NCBI GenBank assembly: GCA_964514485.1
Contig: CAZEWG010000007.1
Location: 35,160 to 99,159, forward strand
Reading direction: 5' to 3'
From: JAEZAA01 sp964514485
GTDB taxonomy: Bacteria; Pseudomonadota; Gammaproteobacteria; Pseudomonadales; Oleiphilaceae
DNA length: 64,000 nt
The notes below the pieces were generated by a model, which saw nothing but the letters and a program-made list of their open reading frames with translations, was not told the origin of the DNA and searched no databases. Position 1 is the stretch's first letter. Each line of letters begins with the position of its first letter. Shown in pieces: positions 1 to 9,003 of this stretch. The position numbers and the translations under genes were made by a program.

Positions 1-336
1 TTCTCCGAAGTGGGCTCCACGGTAGAAGAATTTGCCTCCGATTCCGCCACTGTGGTGGTCGGTACGGTGATTGATCCTGAGATGCAGGATGAGATCAAGG
101 TCACAGTTGTGGCCACCGGCCTGGGTTACGTTGGCGAGCGCCCGGTGAAAGTGGTGGATAATACGAAGGCGATTGATGGTACAACTGACTATAATCAGCT
201 GGATCGGCCGGCCGTAATGCGCAAGCGCACCATGACGGCAGGTAATGCTGCTCTGGACCGCAATAAAGCCGTGGGACACGAGCAAAACGTAGACTATCTC
301 GATATTCCGGCATTCCTGCGTCGTCAGGCGGACTAA
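1..336 (+). CDS. ftsZ: Cell division protein FtsZ, C-terminal part (5' end outside window)
   Basis: This is the last ~111 residues of FtsZ, the tubulin-like GTPase that forms the cytokinetic ring. The visible part begins inside the C-terminal globular subdomain (VVVGTVIDPEM, then VTVVATGLG). It continues through a variable linker and ends with the conserved C-terminal peptide DYLDIPAFLRRQAD, which binds FtsA and ZipA. The frame is open to the left edge, so the gene is truncated only by the window. lpxC follows on the same strand after ~100 bases, the usual end of the dcw cluster in gammaproteobacteria. The assignment rests on the C-terminal peptide and on this gene order. Confidence 0.97.
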   Translation, partial: FSEVGSTVEEFASDSATVVVGTVIDPEMQDEIKVTVVATGLGYVGERPVKVVDNTKAIDGTTDYNQLDRPAVMRKRTMTAGNAALDRNKAVGHEQNVDYLDIPAFLRRQAD

Positions 337-354
337 GAGACGAGAGTCGCGGAC

Positions 355-384
355 TTGGTGCCTAACTAGGCAGTTTGATATAAT
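355..384 (+). promoter_or_regulatory. Probable sigma70 promoter of lpxC
   Basis: A perfect TATAAT (379-384) lies 18 bp downstream of TTGGTG (355-360). The predicted start of transcription is about 40 nt before the lpxC ATG. It sits in the short ftsZ-lpxC gap, so lpxC can be transcribed independently of the dcw operon. Confidence 0.6.
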
Positions 385-433
385 TAGGCACTTTGGCTCC
401 TCACCAGCTGACCCAAAGCGGTAGATATTGAAA

Positions 434-1345
434 ATGATTAGACAACGCACTTTGAAAAATACAATTCGGGCGACGGGTGTTGGCCTGCATTCGGGGCAAA
501 AAGTCTATTTGACCCTGAGGCCTGCTCCGGTCGATACCGGCATTGTATTCTGTCGTACAGACCTGGATCCGGTCGTGCAAATTCCGGCCCGAGCGGATGC
601 TGTGGGTGAAACCCTGCTGTGCACAACGTTGGTTAAAGACGGCGTAAAAGTTGCGACAGTCGAACATTTGATGTCGGCGCTTGCGGGATTGGGAATCGAC
701 AACTGCTATGTGGACCTGAGTGCGGCCGAAGTGCCGATTATGGATGGTAGCGCCGGTCCTTTCGTCTTCCTGATTCAGTCAGCGGGTATTGAAGAGCAGG
801 ATAAAGCCAAGAAGTTTGTTCGCATCAAGCGGGAGATCCGGGTTGAAGAGGACGACAAATGGGCTGCTTTCCTGCCTTTTGATGGCTTTAAGATTTCCTT
901 TGCGATCGATTTTGATCATCCGGTCTTCAAAAGCCGTTCCCAGGAAGCCACCATCGACTTCTCCAGCACCTCTTTTGTCAAAGAAGTCAGCCGCGCCCGT
1001 ACCTTTGGTTTTATGCGGGATATCGAAAAGCTGCGCTCCATGAATCTGGCCCTGGGCGGCAGCCCGGACAACGCCATTGTCGTCGACGACTACCGCATTC
1101 TGAACGAAGACGGCCTGCGTTATGAAGACGAGTTTGTGAAGCACAAGATTCTGGACGCGATTGGCGATCTCTATCAGATCGGCAACAGCCTGATTGGCGA
1201 GTTCCGTGGCTACAAGTCGGGCCATGGGCTGAACAACAAGCTGCTGCGCGCCCTGATTGATCAGCCCGATGCCTGGGAAATCGTAACCTTTGAAGATGCC
1301 GCCAAAGCGCCCATCTCTTATATGAGACCGGTCTTGGCGAGCTAA
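434..1345 (+). CDS. lpxC: UDP-3-O-acyl-N-acetylglucosamine deacetylase
   Basis: LpxC is the zinc-dependent deacetylase that performs the committed step of lipid A synthesis in the cytoplasm. The 303-residue product matches the family length of ~305. Zinc and catalytic motifs are present: STVEHL with His at about residue 78, HKILDAIGDLY giving the second His and the Asp, and SGHGLNNK near the C-terminus. I chose the ATG at 434 because family members begin MIxQRTL; a TTG two codons earlier also reads through. It has its own promoter upstream. It ends just before the convergent dciA, with a hairpin between them. In E. coli LpxC is degraded by FtsH under control of LapB and YejM/LapC; a YejM-like gene is present at 59942-61795. 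Confidence 0.97.
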   Translation: MIRQRTLKNTIRATGVGLHSGQKVYLTLRPAPVDTGIVFCRTDLDPVVQIPARADAVGETLLCTTLVKDGVKVATVEHLMSALAGLGIDNCYVDLSAAEVPIMDGSAGPFVFLIQSAGIEEQDKAKKFVRIKREIRVEEDDKWAAFLPFDGFKISFAIDFDHPVFKSRSQEATIDFSSTSFVKEVSRARTFGFMRDIEKLRSMNLALGGSPDNAIVVDDYRILNEDGLRYEDEFVKHKILDAIGDLYQIGNSLIGEFRGYKSGHGLNNKLLRALIDQPDAWEIVTFEDAAKAPISYMRPVLAS

Positions 1346-1353
1346 TAAATCAG

Positions 1354-1376
1354 CCCCTGGGCCTCGTGGTCAGGGG
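1354..1376. terminator. Hairpin between convergent lpxC and dciA
   Basis: CCCCTG (1354-1359) pairs with CAGGGG (1371-1376) in the 32-base gap between the two stop codons. There is no clear T-run on either side, so it is only a possible bidirectional terminator. Confidence 0.35.
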
Positions 1377-1377
1377 G

Positions 1378-1845
1378 TTATGTCTCCTCACTGTCTTTGG
1401 CATGGCGGGCGAGGGACAGCAATACGCGTTTTAACCCTTCATCCTTTGTTTGCCTGGCTTCTTCTTCAAGGAGCCGGGCATTTTTTTGTGAAATCGGGTT
1501 AGCTTTACGCCCTGTTCGTTGGGCGCCAGACCGGGGTCTGACCTTGATGGACAGGCGCTCGATACCGTAGCCCGGTAGTTGCCTCTCCAGTTTCCCAATC
1601 AGTTCAGTTTGCAGCTGGCGCAAACGGGATGCCCAGACGCCTGAGTGGGTCAGCAGCAGCAGCTCCCCATCGCGAACGCCGGCAATCGTCACCTGTTGCT
1701 GTAATTCCGCCGGCAATAACGGGGTGACATGCTTCTGAAGTCGACTTAACTGCTCCGATTGCTCCAGGAGTTGATGCAGTGGCGAACGACGGTTGGCCAG
1801 CAGTCGTTGTAGCTTCGACTTTTCCGTGATATCGGTTCCTGCCAT
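1378..1845 (-). CDS. dciA: DciA-family (DUF721) helicase-associated protein
   Basis: This 155-residue protein matches the DUF721/DciA family. DciA is the ancestral bacterial loader of the replicative helicase DnaB in species without DnaC. The conserved core (residues ~10-105) contains the pattern of alternating hydrophobic strands ending GELLLLTHSGVWASRLRQL. It is followed by a basic, glutamate-rich tail. The ATG at 1845 has GAGGTG about 8 bases upstream; a TTG one codon earlier is also possible. The position between lpxC and secA, opposite in strand, is shared with Pseudomonas and relatives. The family assignment is strong; the helicase-loading role is inferred from studied homologues. Confidence 0.85.
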   Translation of the reverse strand: MAGTDITEKSKLQRLLANRRSPLHQLLEQSEQLSRLQKHVTPLLPAELQQQVTIAGVRDGELLLLTHSGVWASRLRQLQTELIGKLERQLPGYGIERLSIKVRPRSGAQRTGRKANPISQKNARLLEEEARQTKDEGLKRVLLSLARHAKDSEET

Positions 1846-2028
1846 CAATTACACACCTCTGGGACTGATTGATTTTCGATCAGACGAAACATACTGTAAC
1901 ATGTTGCGATTATGTCTTGTTCGTAATCTGTTAAACTTATAAGGATTTCTATCCATTGACAGCGTGCCTGAGGCTTATTTCACAGACATCGGGCGGCGCG
2001 GTCTCGCAGACAGAAGATTTATCACTGA

Positions 2029-2976
2029 ATGAATATCATACTGGTCAGCCGTAAACATGGTCATGCAAGAACCTTGGCATTGGGGCGTGGTACCCTGACA
2101 AGCCTGGGGGTTCTGATGTTGCTGGTGCTATTGGGGGCGGGGATGACCGTGTACCGCCTGATGGCTCCCTTGTGGTTTGATGAAGATTACGCAACAACAT
2201 TGGTTGATTCGACCATTGTGGAAGCCTGGAATCAACGTCTCGACAGCCAGCGCAAGGAAATCCGCTCGTTAAGGCAACATTCTACTGAACAAATCGATGC
2301 CCTGACATTAAGGTTGGGCGAGATGCAGGCCCGCTTGATGCGACTGGATGCGCTGGGACAGCGTTTGGTGGAGGTTGCCAAGCTGGATCAGGGCGAGTTT
2401 AACTTCGACAGCCATCCCGCGCTGGGCGGGCCGATTGAAAGTCACGACGGTGATTCCTACCGGATGCCGGATTTGACCACCTCCTTGGACCAGATCCAGG
2501 CCCAGATCGACCACCGGGCACAACAGCTGGAGTTGTTGAACGACCTGTTTGCCAACCGACAATTTGAAGCCGAGCGCTTTATTGCCGGGCGTCCGATCAC
2601 CAAAGGCTGGTTGTCCTCCCACTTTGGCTATCGTACCGATCCATTCTCCGGACGTCGGGTTTGGCATGCCGGCGTCGACTTTGCCGGTAAGGAAGGGAGT
2701 GATGTGGTGGCGGTTGCCGCCGGCGTTGTGACAACCGCCGGAGATCGCGGTGGTTATGGCTGGCTGGTTGAAATCAACCATGGCGGCGGTTTGGTCACCC
2801 GCTACGCGCACTGCAAGGAATTGTTGGTCAAAGTGGGCGATATCGTCCAGAAAGGGCAGTTGATTGCCTTGATGGGCAGCACCGGCCGCTCCACTGGGCC
2901 TCATGTCCATTTCGAGGTGCTGAACAACGGCCGCGCCGTCGACCCACTGAAATACATCAATCGCGCGAGTCGTTAA
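2029..2976 (+). CDS. M23 family metallopeptidase, membrane-anchored
   Basis: A 315-residue bitopic protein. The short basic N-terminus is followed by one membrane helix (residues ~22-48) and a coiled-coil-like stretch rich in Gln, Arg and Leu (~70-120). The C-terminus is a LytM/M23 endopeptidase domain (~200-305). The zinc-site motifs are intact: WHAGVDFAG and GPHVHFEV. This suggests an active periplasmic peptidoglycan DD-endopeptidase rather than a degenerate EnvC-like activator. The gene between dciA and secA is conserved in pseudomonads and relatives. The ATG at 2029 has only a weak Shine-Dalgarno. A hairpin with a pyrimidine-rich tail follows 110 bases after the stop. Confidence 0.85.
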   Translation: MNIILVSRKHGHARTLALGRGTLTSLGVLMLLVLLGAGMTVYRLMAPLWFDEDYATTLVDSTIVEAWNQRLDSQRKEIRSLRQHSTEQIDALTLRLGEMQARLMRLDALGQRLVEVAKLDQGEFNFDSHPALGGPIESHDGDSYRMPDLTTSLDQIQAQIDHRAQQLELLNDLFANRQFEAERFIAGRPITKGWLSSHFGYRTDPFSGRRVWHAGVDFAGKEGSDVVAVAAGVVTTAGDRGGYGWLVEINHGGGLVTRYAHCKELLVKVGDIVQKGQLIALMGSTGRSTGPHVHFEVLNNGRAVDPLKYINRASR

Positions 2977-3396
2977 CCGTCAATCCTGCTTCGTCGATTC
3001 GGTGAGGCGGGATGATCCCGACTCTGTCGGAGGTCGGCGGGGTTTGATGTTCTGAGTGCAAAATTGACGACTAGGACCAGCTGTGCCGGCCTTTCGGCCG
3101 GTATCTTCTCTTTATCCCGCCCTGAAGTTGGGGTTAGAATGTTGCGCTGTGCTGCATTTGTGACCCTTCCACGGTATCGGATCACAAGCAGTACGAATAG
3201 AAGCTTGTGAGTCCCAGGTAGCATCAAGAGTTTACGCGGAGCGCCCCCGGCAAGAGAGGAAAAGCGCTGTCCAGGAAGGGGCTTGCTCAAGAGCCGGTGC
3301 GCTGTTTTGTCCAAGGCCTCGCCGAATGGCAAGGCTTCACCCACCGGATAATTCCTGTTAATCAAAGCTCGAAGAGCTGTAAAAAGCTGGAAAGGT
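2977..3396 (+). other. Long intergenic region and secA leader
   Basis: These 420 bases hold no gene I can support. The first ~120 bases contain the terminator-like hairpin at 3086-3101. The rest is the leader upstream of secA. It contains no ORF with a signal sequence and no SecM-like arrest motif. A reading frame lacking ATG runs from 3222 into the start of secA but has no support. Confidence 0.5.
3086..3115 (+). terminator. Probable terminator after the M23 peptidase gene
   Basis: CCGGCC (3086-3091), loop TTTC, GGCCGG (3096-3101), then a T-rich pyrimidine run (TATCTTCTCTTTA). Confidence 0.5.
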
Positions 3397-6126
3397 ATGT
3401 TTGCTAATATCGCCAAGAAGATCTTCGGAAGTAAGAACAGCCGTGAATTGAAGCGAATGGGTAAGATCGTCAAGCAGATCAACGCGCTTGAGGACTCCAT
3501 CGCTGCTTTGGACGAACAGGCACTTCGGGGCAAAACGGCCGAGTTCAAGGAGCGTCTGGCCAAGGGCGAGACGCTGGACGCCATTTTGCCGGAAGCCTTT
3601 GCTGTTGTGCGCGAGGCCGCCAAGCGGGTGCTGGGCATGCGCCACTTCGATGTACAGATGATTGGTGGGATCACGCTCCACGAAGGCAAGATTGCCGAAA
3701 TGCGTACCGGTGAGGGTAAAACCCTGATGGCGACGCTGCCCTGTTACCTGAACGCCTTGACCGGGAAGGGCGTTCACGTGGTGACCGTGAACGACTACCT
3801 GGCCCAGCGGGACGCCAAGTGGATGGGTGAGGTACATGAGTATCTGGGGCTCAGCGTTGGCGTGATCCTATCGGGTCAAGATGCCGAAACCAAACGGGCG
3901 GCCTACGGCGCCGATATCACCTACGGTACCAACAACGAGTTCGGCTTTGACTACCTGCGCGACAACATGGCTTTCAGCATGGCTGACAAGGTACAGCGCG
4001 GCTTGTACTTTGCCATCGTGGATGAGGTCGACTCCATCCTGATCGACGAGGCCCGGACCCCATTGATTATCAGTGGCCCGGCCGAAGACAGCTCGGAGCT
4101 CTACCGGCAGATCAACGAACTGATTCCGCAACTGACCCGTGCTGAAACCCCTGAAAAAGATCAGGAGCCCGATGGGGATTATCTGGTGGACGAGAAAACC
4201 CGCCAGATCGAACTGACCGAGCAGGGGCACGCCAAGATCGAGCAACTGCTGACCGAGCGCGGACTGCTGGCGGAAGGCGACAACCTCTATGCCGCCAACA
4301 ACCTGGGACTGTTGCACCACGTCTATTCCGGGGTGCGGGCCCATGCCCTGTTCCACCGCGATGTGGACTACATCGTGCAAAACAATCAGATCGTGATTGT
4401 TGACGAGCATACCGGCCGGACCATGCCGGGTCGGCGTTGGGGTGAAGGCCTGCACCAGGCCATTGAGGCGAAAGAAGGGGTGCGGATTCAGCACGAATCC
4501 CAGACGCTGGCCTCCACCACCTTCCAGAACTATTTCCGGATCTATGAAAAACTGTCCGGAATGACCGGAACGGCGGATACCGAGGCCTACGAATTCCGTC
4601 AAATCTACGGCCTGGACGTGGTGGTCATCCCCACCAATAAGCCGATACAGCGGATCGATTATAACGATCTGGTCTACATGACCATGGAAGAAAAGTTCCA
4701 GGCCATTATTGATGACATCAAGGATACCGTGGCCCAGGGCCGTCCCGTGCTGGTGGGTACGGCGTCGGTGGAAGCCTCGGAGCTGCTCTCCAATGCCCTG
4801 AAAAAGCAGGGTGTGAAGCATAATGTTCTGAACGCCAAGTACCACGCCCAGGAAGCTCAGATCATTGCCCAGGCCGGCCGCCCGGGCGCGGTGACCATTG
4901 CCACCAACATGGCTGGTCGTGGTACCGATATTGTGTTGGGCGGTAACTGGGAAGCCGAAGTGGCGGAGTTGAAAGACCCGACGCCGGAGCAGATTGAAAC
5001 CGCCAAGGCCGAGTGGCAGCGTCGTCATGATGCCGTGTTGACCGCCGGTGGTCTGCATGTGATCGGTACCGAGCGCCACGAATCCCGCCGGATTGATAAC
5101 CAGCTGCGGGGTCGTGCGGGACGCCAGGGCGACCCGGGCAGTACCCGTTTCTATCTGTCTTTGGAAGACAGCCTGATGCGGATCTTTGCCTCCGATCGGG
5201 TCAAGAACATCATGCAGGCCCTGGGCATGCAGAAAGGCGAGGCCATCGAGCACCGCATGGTGAGCAATGCCATCGAGAAGGCCCAACGCAAGGTCGAAGG
5301 GCGTAACTTCGATATCCGTAAATCCATTCTGGAATACGACGATGTGGCCAACGACCAGCGTCGGGTGATTTACGAGCAGCGTAATGAAATCATGGCGCAG
5401 GATGATGTCTCCGAGATGATCTCCGTTATTCGCCAGGATGTGGTCAACGACGCCATCAGCCAGTTCGTGCCACGGGAAAGTCTGCCCGAGCAGTGGGACA
5501 TCGCCGGTCTGGAGAAGCACCTGGAGTCCGAGTTCAATATCCAGCTGCCGGTCCAGCAGTGGCTGGACGAAGACGACCACCTCTACGAAGAGCCCATGCG
5601 TGAGCGCATCCTGCAGGAGATCGTTAAGGTCTACCAGGAAAAAGAAGAGCTGGTCGGCGCCGAGGTGTTGCGCAAGTTCGAGAAGCAGGTCTTCCTGCAG
5701 GTGCTGGATACCCTTTGGAAAGAGCATTTGGCCAACATGGACCATCTGCGCCAGGGTATTCACCTGCGCGGCTATGCCCAGAAGAACCCCAAGCAGGAGT
5801 ATAAGCGCGAGGCTTTTGAGCTGTTCCAGGGCATGCTGAACAACATCAAGCATGACGTGGTGCGTATTATCAGCCACGTGAGGGTGCAGCGTGAGGAAGA
5901 AATCGAGGAGATGGAGCGCCAGCGGCGTGAAGCCCTGGAGCGCCAACTGAAAACGGCCCAGGCCCAGCACGAGACCCACTCGGGCATGGAGCCGGAAGCC
6001 TCGGAGCAGGATGAAGCCGGCCAGGCCCAGCCTTATGTGCGCGAAGGGCGCAAGATCGGTCGGAATGATCCTTGCCCCTGTGGGTCTGGTAAAAAGTACA
6101 AGCAATGTCACGGGCGGGTGGAATAA
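3397..6126 (+). CDS. secA: Preprotein translocase ATPase SecA
   Basis: SecA is the motor ATPase that drives unfolded preproteins through SecYEG. The 909-residue length is typical. It has the Walker A motif TGEGKT with Lys108, the DEVDSILIDEAR motor box, and the helicase-type motif RGRAGRQGDPG. It then has the C-terminal linker and a zinc-binding tail (NDPCPCGSGKKYKQCHG) that contacts SecB and phospholipids. The ATG at 3397 is preceded by GGAAAGG. No secM is recognisable upstream, so the secretion-sensing translational control known from E. coli is not evident here. Confidence 0.98.
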   Translation: MFANIAKKIFGSKNSRELKRMGKIVKQINALEDSIAALDEQALRGKTAEFKERLAKGETLDAILPEAFAVVREAAKRVLGMRHFDVQMIGGITLHEGKIAEMRTGEGKTLMATLPCYLNALTGKGVHVVTVNDYLAQRDAKWMGEVHEYLGLSVGVILSGQDAETKRAAYGADITYGTNNEFGFDYLRDNMAFSMADKVQRGLYFAIVDEVDSILIDEARTPLIISGPAEDSSELYRQINELIPQLTRAETPEKDQEPDGDYLVDEKTRQIELTEQGHAKIEQLLTERGLLAEGDNLYAANNLGLLHHVYSGVRAHALFHRDVDYIVQNNQIVIVDEHTGRTMPGRRWGEGLHQAIEAKEGVRIQHESQTLASTTFQNYFRIYEKLSGMTGTADTEAYEFRQIYGLDVVVIPTNKPIQRIDYNDLVYMTMEEKFQAIIDDIKDTVAQGRPVLVGTASVEASELLSNALKKQGVKHNVLNAKYHAQEAQIIAQAGRPGAVTIATNMAGRGTDIVLGGNWEAEVAELKDPTPEQIETAKAEWQRRHDAVLTAGGLHVIGTERHESRRIDNQLRGRAGRQGDPGSTRFYLSLEDSLMRIFASDRVKNIMQALGMQKGEAIEHRMVSNAIEKAQRKVEGRNFDIRKSILEYDDVANDQRRVIYEQRNEIMAQDDVSEMISVIRQDVVNDAISQFVPRESLPEQWDIAGLEKHLESEFNIQLPVQQWLDEDDHLYEEPMRERILQEIVKVYQEKEELVGAEVLRKFEKQVFLQVLDTLWKEHLANMDHLRQGIHLRGYAQKNPKQEYKREAFELFQGMLNNIKHDVVRIISHVRVQREEEIEEMERQRREALERQLKTAQAQHETHSGMEPEASEQDEAGQAQPYVREGRKIGRNDPCPCGSGKKYKQCHGRVE

Positions 6127-6189
6127 ACCATCTGCCCGGTTGGCCTGCCCGGGCAGTTATGGGCAGGCCGAAGTGAGACTTTATCGCTG

Positions 6190-6226
6190 AAGCGGTGTTT
6201 TGGGCCACAGGCCCGAAAGACCGCTT
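6190..6226 (+). other. Hairpin in the secA-argJ gap
   Basis: Outer arms AAGCGGT (6190-6196) and ACCGCTT (6220-6226) enclose a second stem GGGCC/GGCCC (6202-6206 and 6210-6214). No T-run follows, so it may be a factor-dependent terminator or a leader structure of argJ. Confidence 0.4.
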
Positions 6227-6266
6227 TAGTCGTCTTTGACCACGGTTTTAGCGGAGAAACAGTCTA

Positions 6267-7487
6267 ATGGCGGTCGGTTTGGCACCTTTGCCCGATTTCC
6301 ATCCCATCGCGGGCGTTCGTATCGGTATCGCAAGTGCGGGCATTAAACGCCCGGGCAGGAAAGATCTGGTGCTGTTTGAGTTGGCGGAAGGCACGCAGAC
6401 GGCTGCGGTGTTTACCAAAAATGCCTTTTGCGCGGCGCCCGTGGTGCTGTCCCGACGTCATCTGGCCGCGGCGGCTCCCCGCTTTTTCCTGGTGAATACC
6501 GGTAATGCCAATGCCGGCACCGGCGAGCCCGGCATGGCTCATGCCGAAGCCTGCTGTCAGTGGGTGGCGGAATTGGGTGGCGTGGCCACGGAGCAGGTCT
6601 TGCCGTTTTCCACTGGCGTGATTGGCGAGCCTCTGCCCGTGGATAAGATTCAGCAGGCCCTGCCCACGGCTTTTGCCAACCTGCAAGACAATGCCTGGGC
6701 CCAGGCGGCGGAAGGCATCATGACCACCGATACGCTGCCCAAGGGGGCCACGGCGGTGGTCGAGATTGACGGCCAGCCCGTGCACATCTCCGGGATCAGC
6801 AAAGGCGCGGGCATGATCAAGCCCAATATGGCCACCATGCTGGCCTATGTGGCTACGGATGCCCGGATTGGTCGTGACTTGTTGCAGAAGTTGCTGGTGG
6901 AGGCGGTGGAAGGCTCTTTCAACCGGATCACCATTGATGGCGACACCTCGACCAATGATTCCTGCATGCTGGTGGCCACCGGCCAAACCGCCGCGCCGGA
7001 GTTTACCGAGGCGAACCGGGAGCTGTGGGCACCTTTTGAAAAGGCGCTGAAACAGCTGTTTCTGGAACTGGCCCAGGCCATTGTTCGCGACGGTGAGGGC
7101 GCGACCAAGTTTATCGCCGTGGAAGTCAACGGCGCGGCAACTCAGGACGAAGCCCTGAATGTGGCCTACACCATTGCCCATTCCCCTCTGGTCAAAACCG
7201 CGCTGTTTGCCAGTGACCCCAACTGGGGGCGGATCCTGGCGGCCATTGGACGCGCCGAGGTGCAGGAGCTGGATGTTTCCCTGATTGATGTGTACCTCAA
7301 TGAGACCTGTATTGCCCAGGCCGGTGGACGGGCGCCAAGCTATACCGAGGCCCAGGGGCAGACGGAGATGGACAAGGAAGAGATTACCATCCGGGTGGAC
7401 CTGAAGCGGGGACAGGTTTCGGAAACCGTGTGGACGACCGATCTGTCCCATGAATACGTGCGCATCAACGCTGAATACCGTACCTAA
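6267..7487 (+). CDS. argJ: Bifunctional glutamate N-acetyltransferase/amino-acid acetyltransferase
   Basis: ArgJ transfers the acetyl group of N-acetylornithine to glutamate, recycling it in the cyclic arginine pathway. The 406-residue precursor carries the autoproteolysis motif KPNMATMLAY. The conserved Thr at about residue 190 becomes the N-terminal nucleophile of the beta chain. SKGAGMI and TNDSC motifs are also present, and the C-terminus ends in the family pattern HEYVRINAEYRT. The start at 6267 has GGAGA upstream. The mutT-type gene begins 6 bases after the stop, so the two are probably co-transcribed. The sequence cannot show whether it also makes acetylglutamate from acetyl-CoA. Confidence 0.96.
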   Translation: MAVGLAPLPDFHPIAGVRIGIASAGIKRPGRKDLVLFELAEGTQTAAVFTKNAFCAAPVVLSRRHLAAAAPRFFLVNTGNANAGTGEPGMAHAEACCQWVAELGGVATEQVLPFSTGVIGEPLPVDKIQQALPTAFANLQDNAWAQAAEGIMTTDTLPKGATAVVEIDGQPVHISGISKGAGMIKPNMATMLAYVATDARIGRDLLQKLLVEAVEGSFNRITIDGDTSTNDSCMLVATGQTAAPEFTEANRELWAPFEKALKQLFLELAQAIVRDGEGATKFIAVEVNGAATQDEALNVAYTIAHSPLVKTALFASDPNWGRILAAIGRAEVQELDVSLIDVYLNETCIAQAGGRAPSYTEAQGQTEMDKEEITIRVDLKRGQVSETVWTTDLSHEYVRINAEYRT

Positions 7488-7493
7488 GGCGCA

Positions 7494-8441
7494 ATGGTTG
7501 CCATGATCCATGTCGTCGCCGCGGTTATCCGCCGGGGCGACGAGGTTCTCATTGCCAAGCGGCCAACCCATGTCCACCAGGGTGGGCTGTGGGAGTTTCC
7601 CGGCGGCAAGCTGGAGCCCGGCGAGGCTCCCTTTCAGGCGTTGGCGCGGGAGTTGGGTGAGGAACTGGGGATCCGGATCACCAACTCGCCCACTAACCAT
7701 CCGCTGATTCAGGTCGCCCATGACTATGGCGACAAGCGGGTTTTTCTGGATGTCTGGTCGATCCGGGACTTCCACGGCACACCTCGCGGTAACGAGGGGC
7801 AGGCGGTGGCCTGGGTGAACTCCGAACGCCTGCCTAATTACGAGTTCCCTGCGGCGAATCTGCCCATTGTGCAGGCGGCCCGGTTGCCGAGCCGTTATCT
7901 GATCACCGGTGAGTTTCACTCTCTTTCCGACTTCGAGCGACGGCTGCGTACTGCCTTGGCCCAGGGGATTCAGCTGGTGCAGCTACGGGTGCCGGGCGCG
8001 GATGAACCAGAGCTGGAGCAGCTGGCGAGTTTGGCGTTGAGCCTCTGCCACAACGCGGGTGCCAAACTGTTGCTGAACAGCTCGGCTGAGTTGGCCCGGC
8101 GGGTCGGTGCTGATGGGGTCCATTTAAATGGGGCTCGTCTGCGTCAGTTGCACACCCGGCCGCTGCCCACTGAACTTTGGGTGGCGGCATCCTGTCATAG
8201 CCCTGAAGAGCTGGGGTTGGCTCAGCGGCTCGGGGTGGATTTCGTGGTCCTGTCCCCGGTCAAGGAAACCCGCTCACATCCCGGTCAAACGGGTTTGGGC
8301 TGGGACTGTTTCGCCGACTGGGTGCGGCCTGCCAAAGTGCCGGTGTTTGCGTTGGGCGGGCTGGATGAGGCGGCGCTCAGCCAGGCGCGGCTGCGAGGTG
8401 CCCAAGGCATTGCCGCCATTCGTGCCTGGTGGCCGGATTAA
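7494..8441 (+). CDS. mutT: MutT-type Nudix hydrolase fused to a ThiE/TenI-like domain
   Basis: A 315-residue two-domain protein. Residues ~4-130 form a MutT-like 8-oxo-dGTP diphosphatase with an intact Nudix box, GX5EX7REX2EEXGI (GKLEPGE to ELGEELGI). This domain removes oxidised dGTP from the nucleotide pool. Residues ~135-310 resemble thiamine-phosphate synthase. Barrel motifs GADGVHLNG, SCHSPEEL, DFVVLSPVKET and FALGGLD are visible, but the ThiE glutamine of GVHLGQ is replaced. The fusion is known in pseudomonads and relatives. The C-terminal half is often annotated as ThiE, but thiamine synthesis is unproven. The start at 7494 or the ATG at 7503 (IHVVAAVI) are both possible. Confidence 0.85.
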   Translation: MVAMIHVVAAVIRRGDEVLIAKRPTHVHQGGLWEFPGGKLEPGEAPFQALARELGEELGIRITNSPTNHPLIQVAHDYGDKRVFLDVWSIRDFHGTPRGNEGQAVAWVNSERLPNYEFPAANLPIVQAARLPSRYLITGEFHSLSDFERRLRTALAQGIQLVQLRVPGADEPELEQLASLALSLCHNAGAKLLLNSSAELARRVGADGVHLNGARLRQLHTRPLPTELWVAASCHSPEELGLAQRLGVDFVVLSPVKETRSHPGQTGLGWDCFADWVRPAKVPVFALGGLDEAALSQARLRGAQGIAAIRAWWPD

Positions 8442-8511
8442 GTATCTCTCGGTTGATGCTTGTTGGGGTGCTGGGTTCAAGCTTAATAATCTGTTTTTGA
8501 ATGGAGGGGAG

Positions 8512-9003
8512 ATGGCTGAACTAACCCATCTGGACGCCCAGGGCGCCGCCAACATGGTGGATGTTTCCGGTAAAGAGATTACCACCCGTGAGGCGCGGGC
8601 CGAGGCGTTCGTGCTCATGAAGCCAGAGACTCTCTCATTAATCACCGAAGGCCGGCACAAGAAGGGCGATGTGTTCGCGGTGGCCCGCATCGCCGGGATC
8701 CAGGCCGCCAAGCGTTGCTGGGAGCTGATTCCCCTGTGTCACCCCCTGATGTTGAGTGCGGTGAAGGTTTCCTTGGAGGCCCAGCCGGAGCAGTCGCGGG
8801 TACGTATCGAGGCTTACTGCAAGCTGGACGCCAAAACCGGCGTGGAAATGGAAGCCCTGACCGCGGCCAGTGTGGCGGCCCTGACCTTGTATGACATGTG
8901 CAAGGCGGTCGATAAGGGCATGGTGATTAACGAGGTCCGGTTGCTGGAAAAGCGTGGTGGACGGAGTGGCCACTGGCAGGCCTCCGACGGTGAGGAGGAG
9001 TAA
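8512..9003 (+). CDS. moaC: Cyclic pyranopterin monophosphate synthase MoaC
   Basis: MoaC works after MoaA in molybdenum cofactor synthesis, converting the 3',8-cyclo-GTP product to cyclic pyranopterin monophosphate. The 163-residue product has the family motifs MVDVSGKEIT, IPLCHPLM, KTGVEMEALTA and TLYDMCKA. The reading frame is open far upstream into the preceding gene. The ATG at 8512 is nevertheless clearly the start, because it has GGAGGGG immediately upstream and begins with the conserved LTHLDAQGAANMVDVS. It follows mutT-thiE by 70 bases. No other moa genes are in the window. Confidence 0.95.
   Translation: MAELTHLDAQGAANMVDVSGKEITTREARAEAFVLMKPETLSLITEGRHKKGDVFAVARIAGIQAAKRCWELIPLCHPLMLSAVKVSLEAQPEQSRVRIEAYCKLDAKTGVEMEALTAASVAALTLYDMCKAVDKGMVINEVRLLEKRGGRSGHWQASDGEEE

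Noticed and set aside
3222..3407. Possible SecM-like leader peptide before secA
   Set aside because: No ATG, no signal sequence and no arrest motif; it reads into the secA start in another frame.
3868..6111. 747-codon open frame antisense to secA
   Set aside because: It is the mirror of the GC-biased secA codon positions and has no ribosome site or family-like sequence.
6264..7919. 551-codon open frame antisense to argJ and mutT
   Set aside because: Shadow of two clear genes; composition is His/Gln/Gly-rich as usual for antisense frames.
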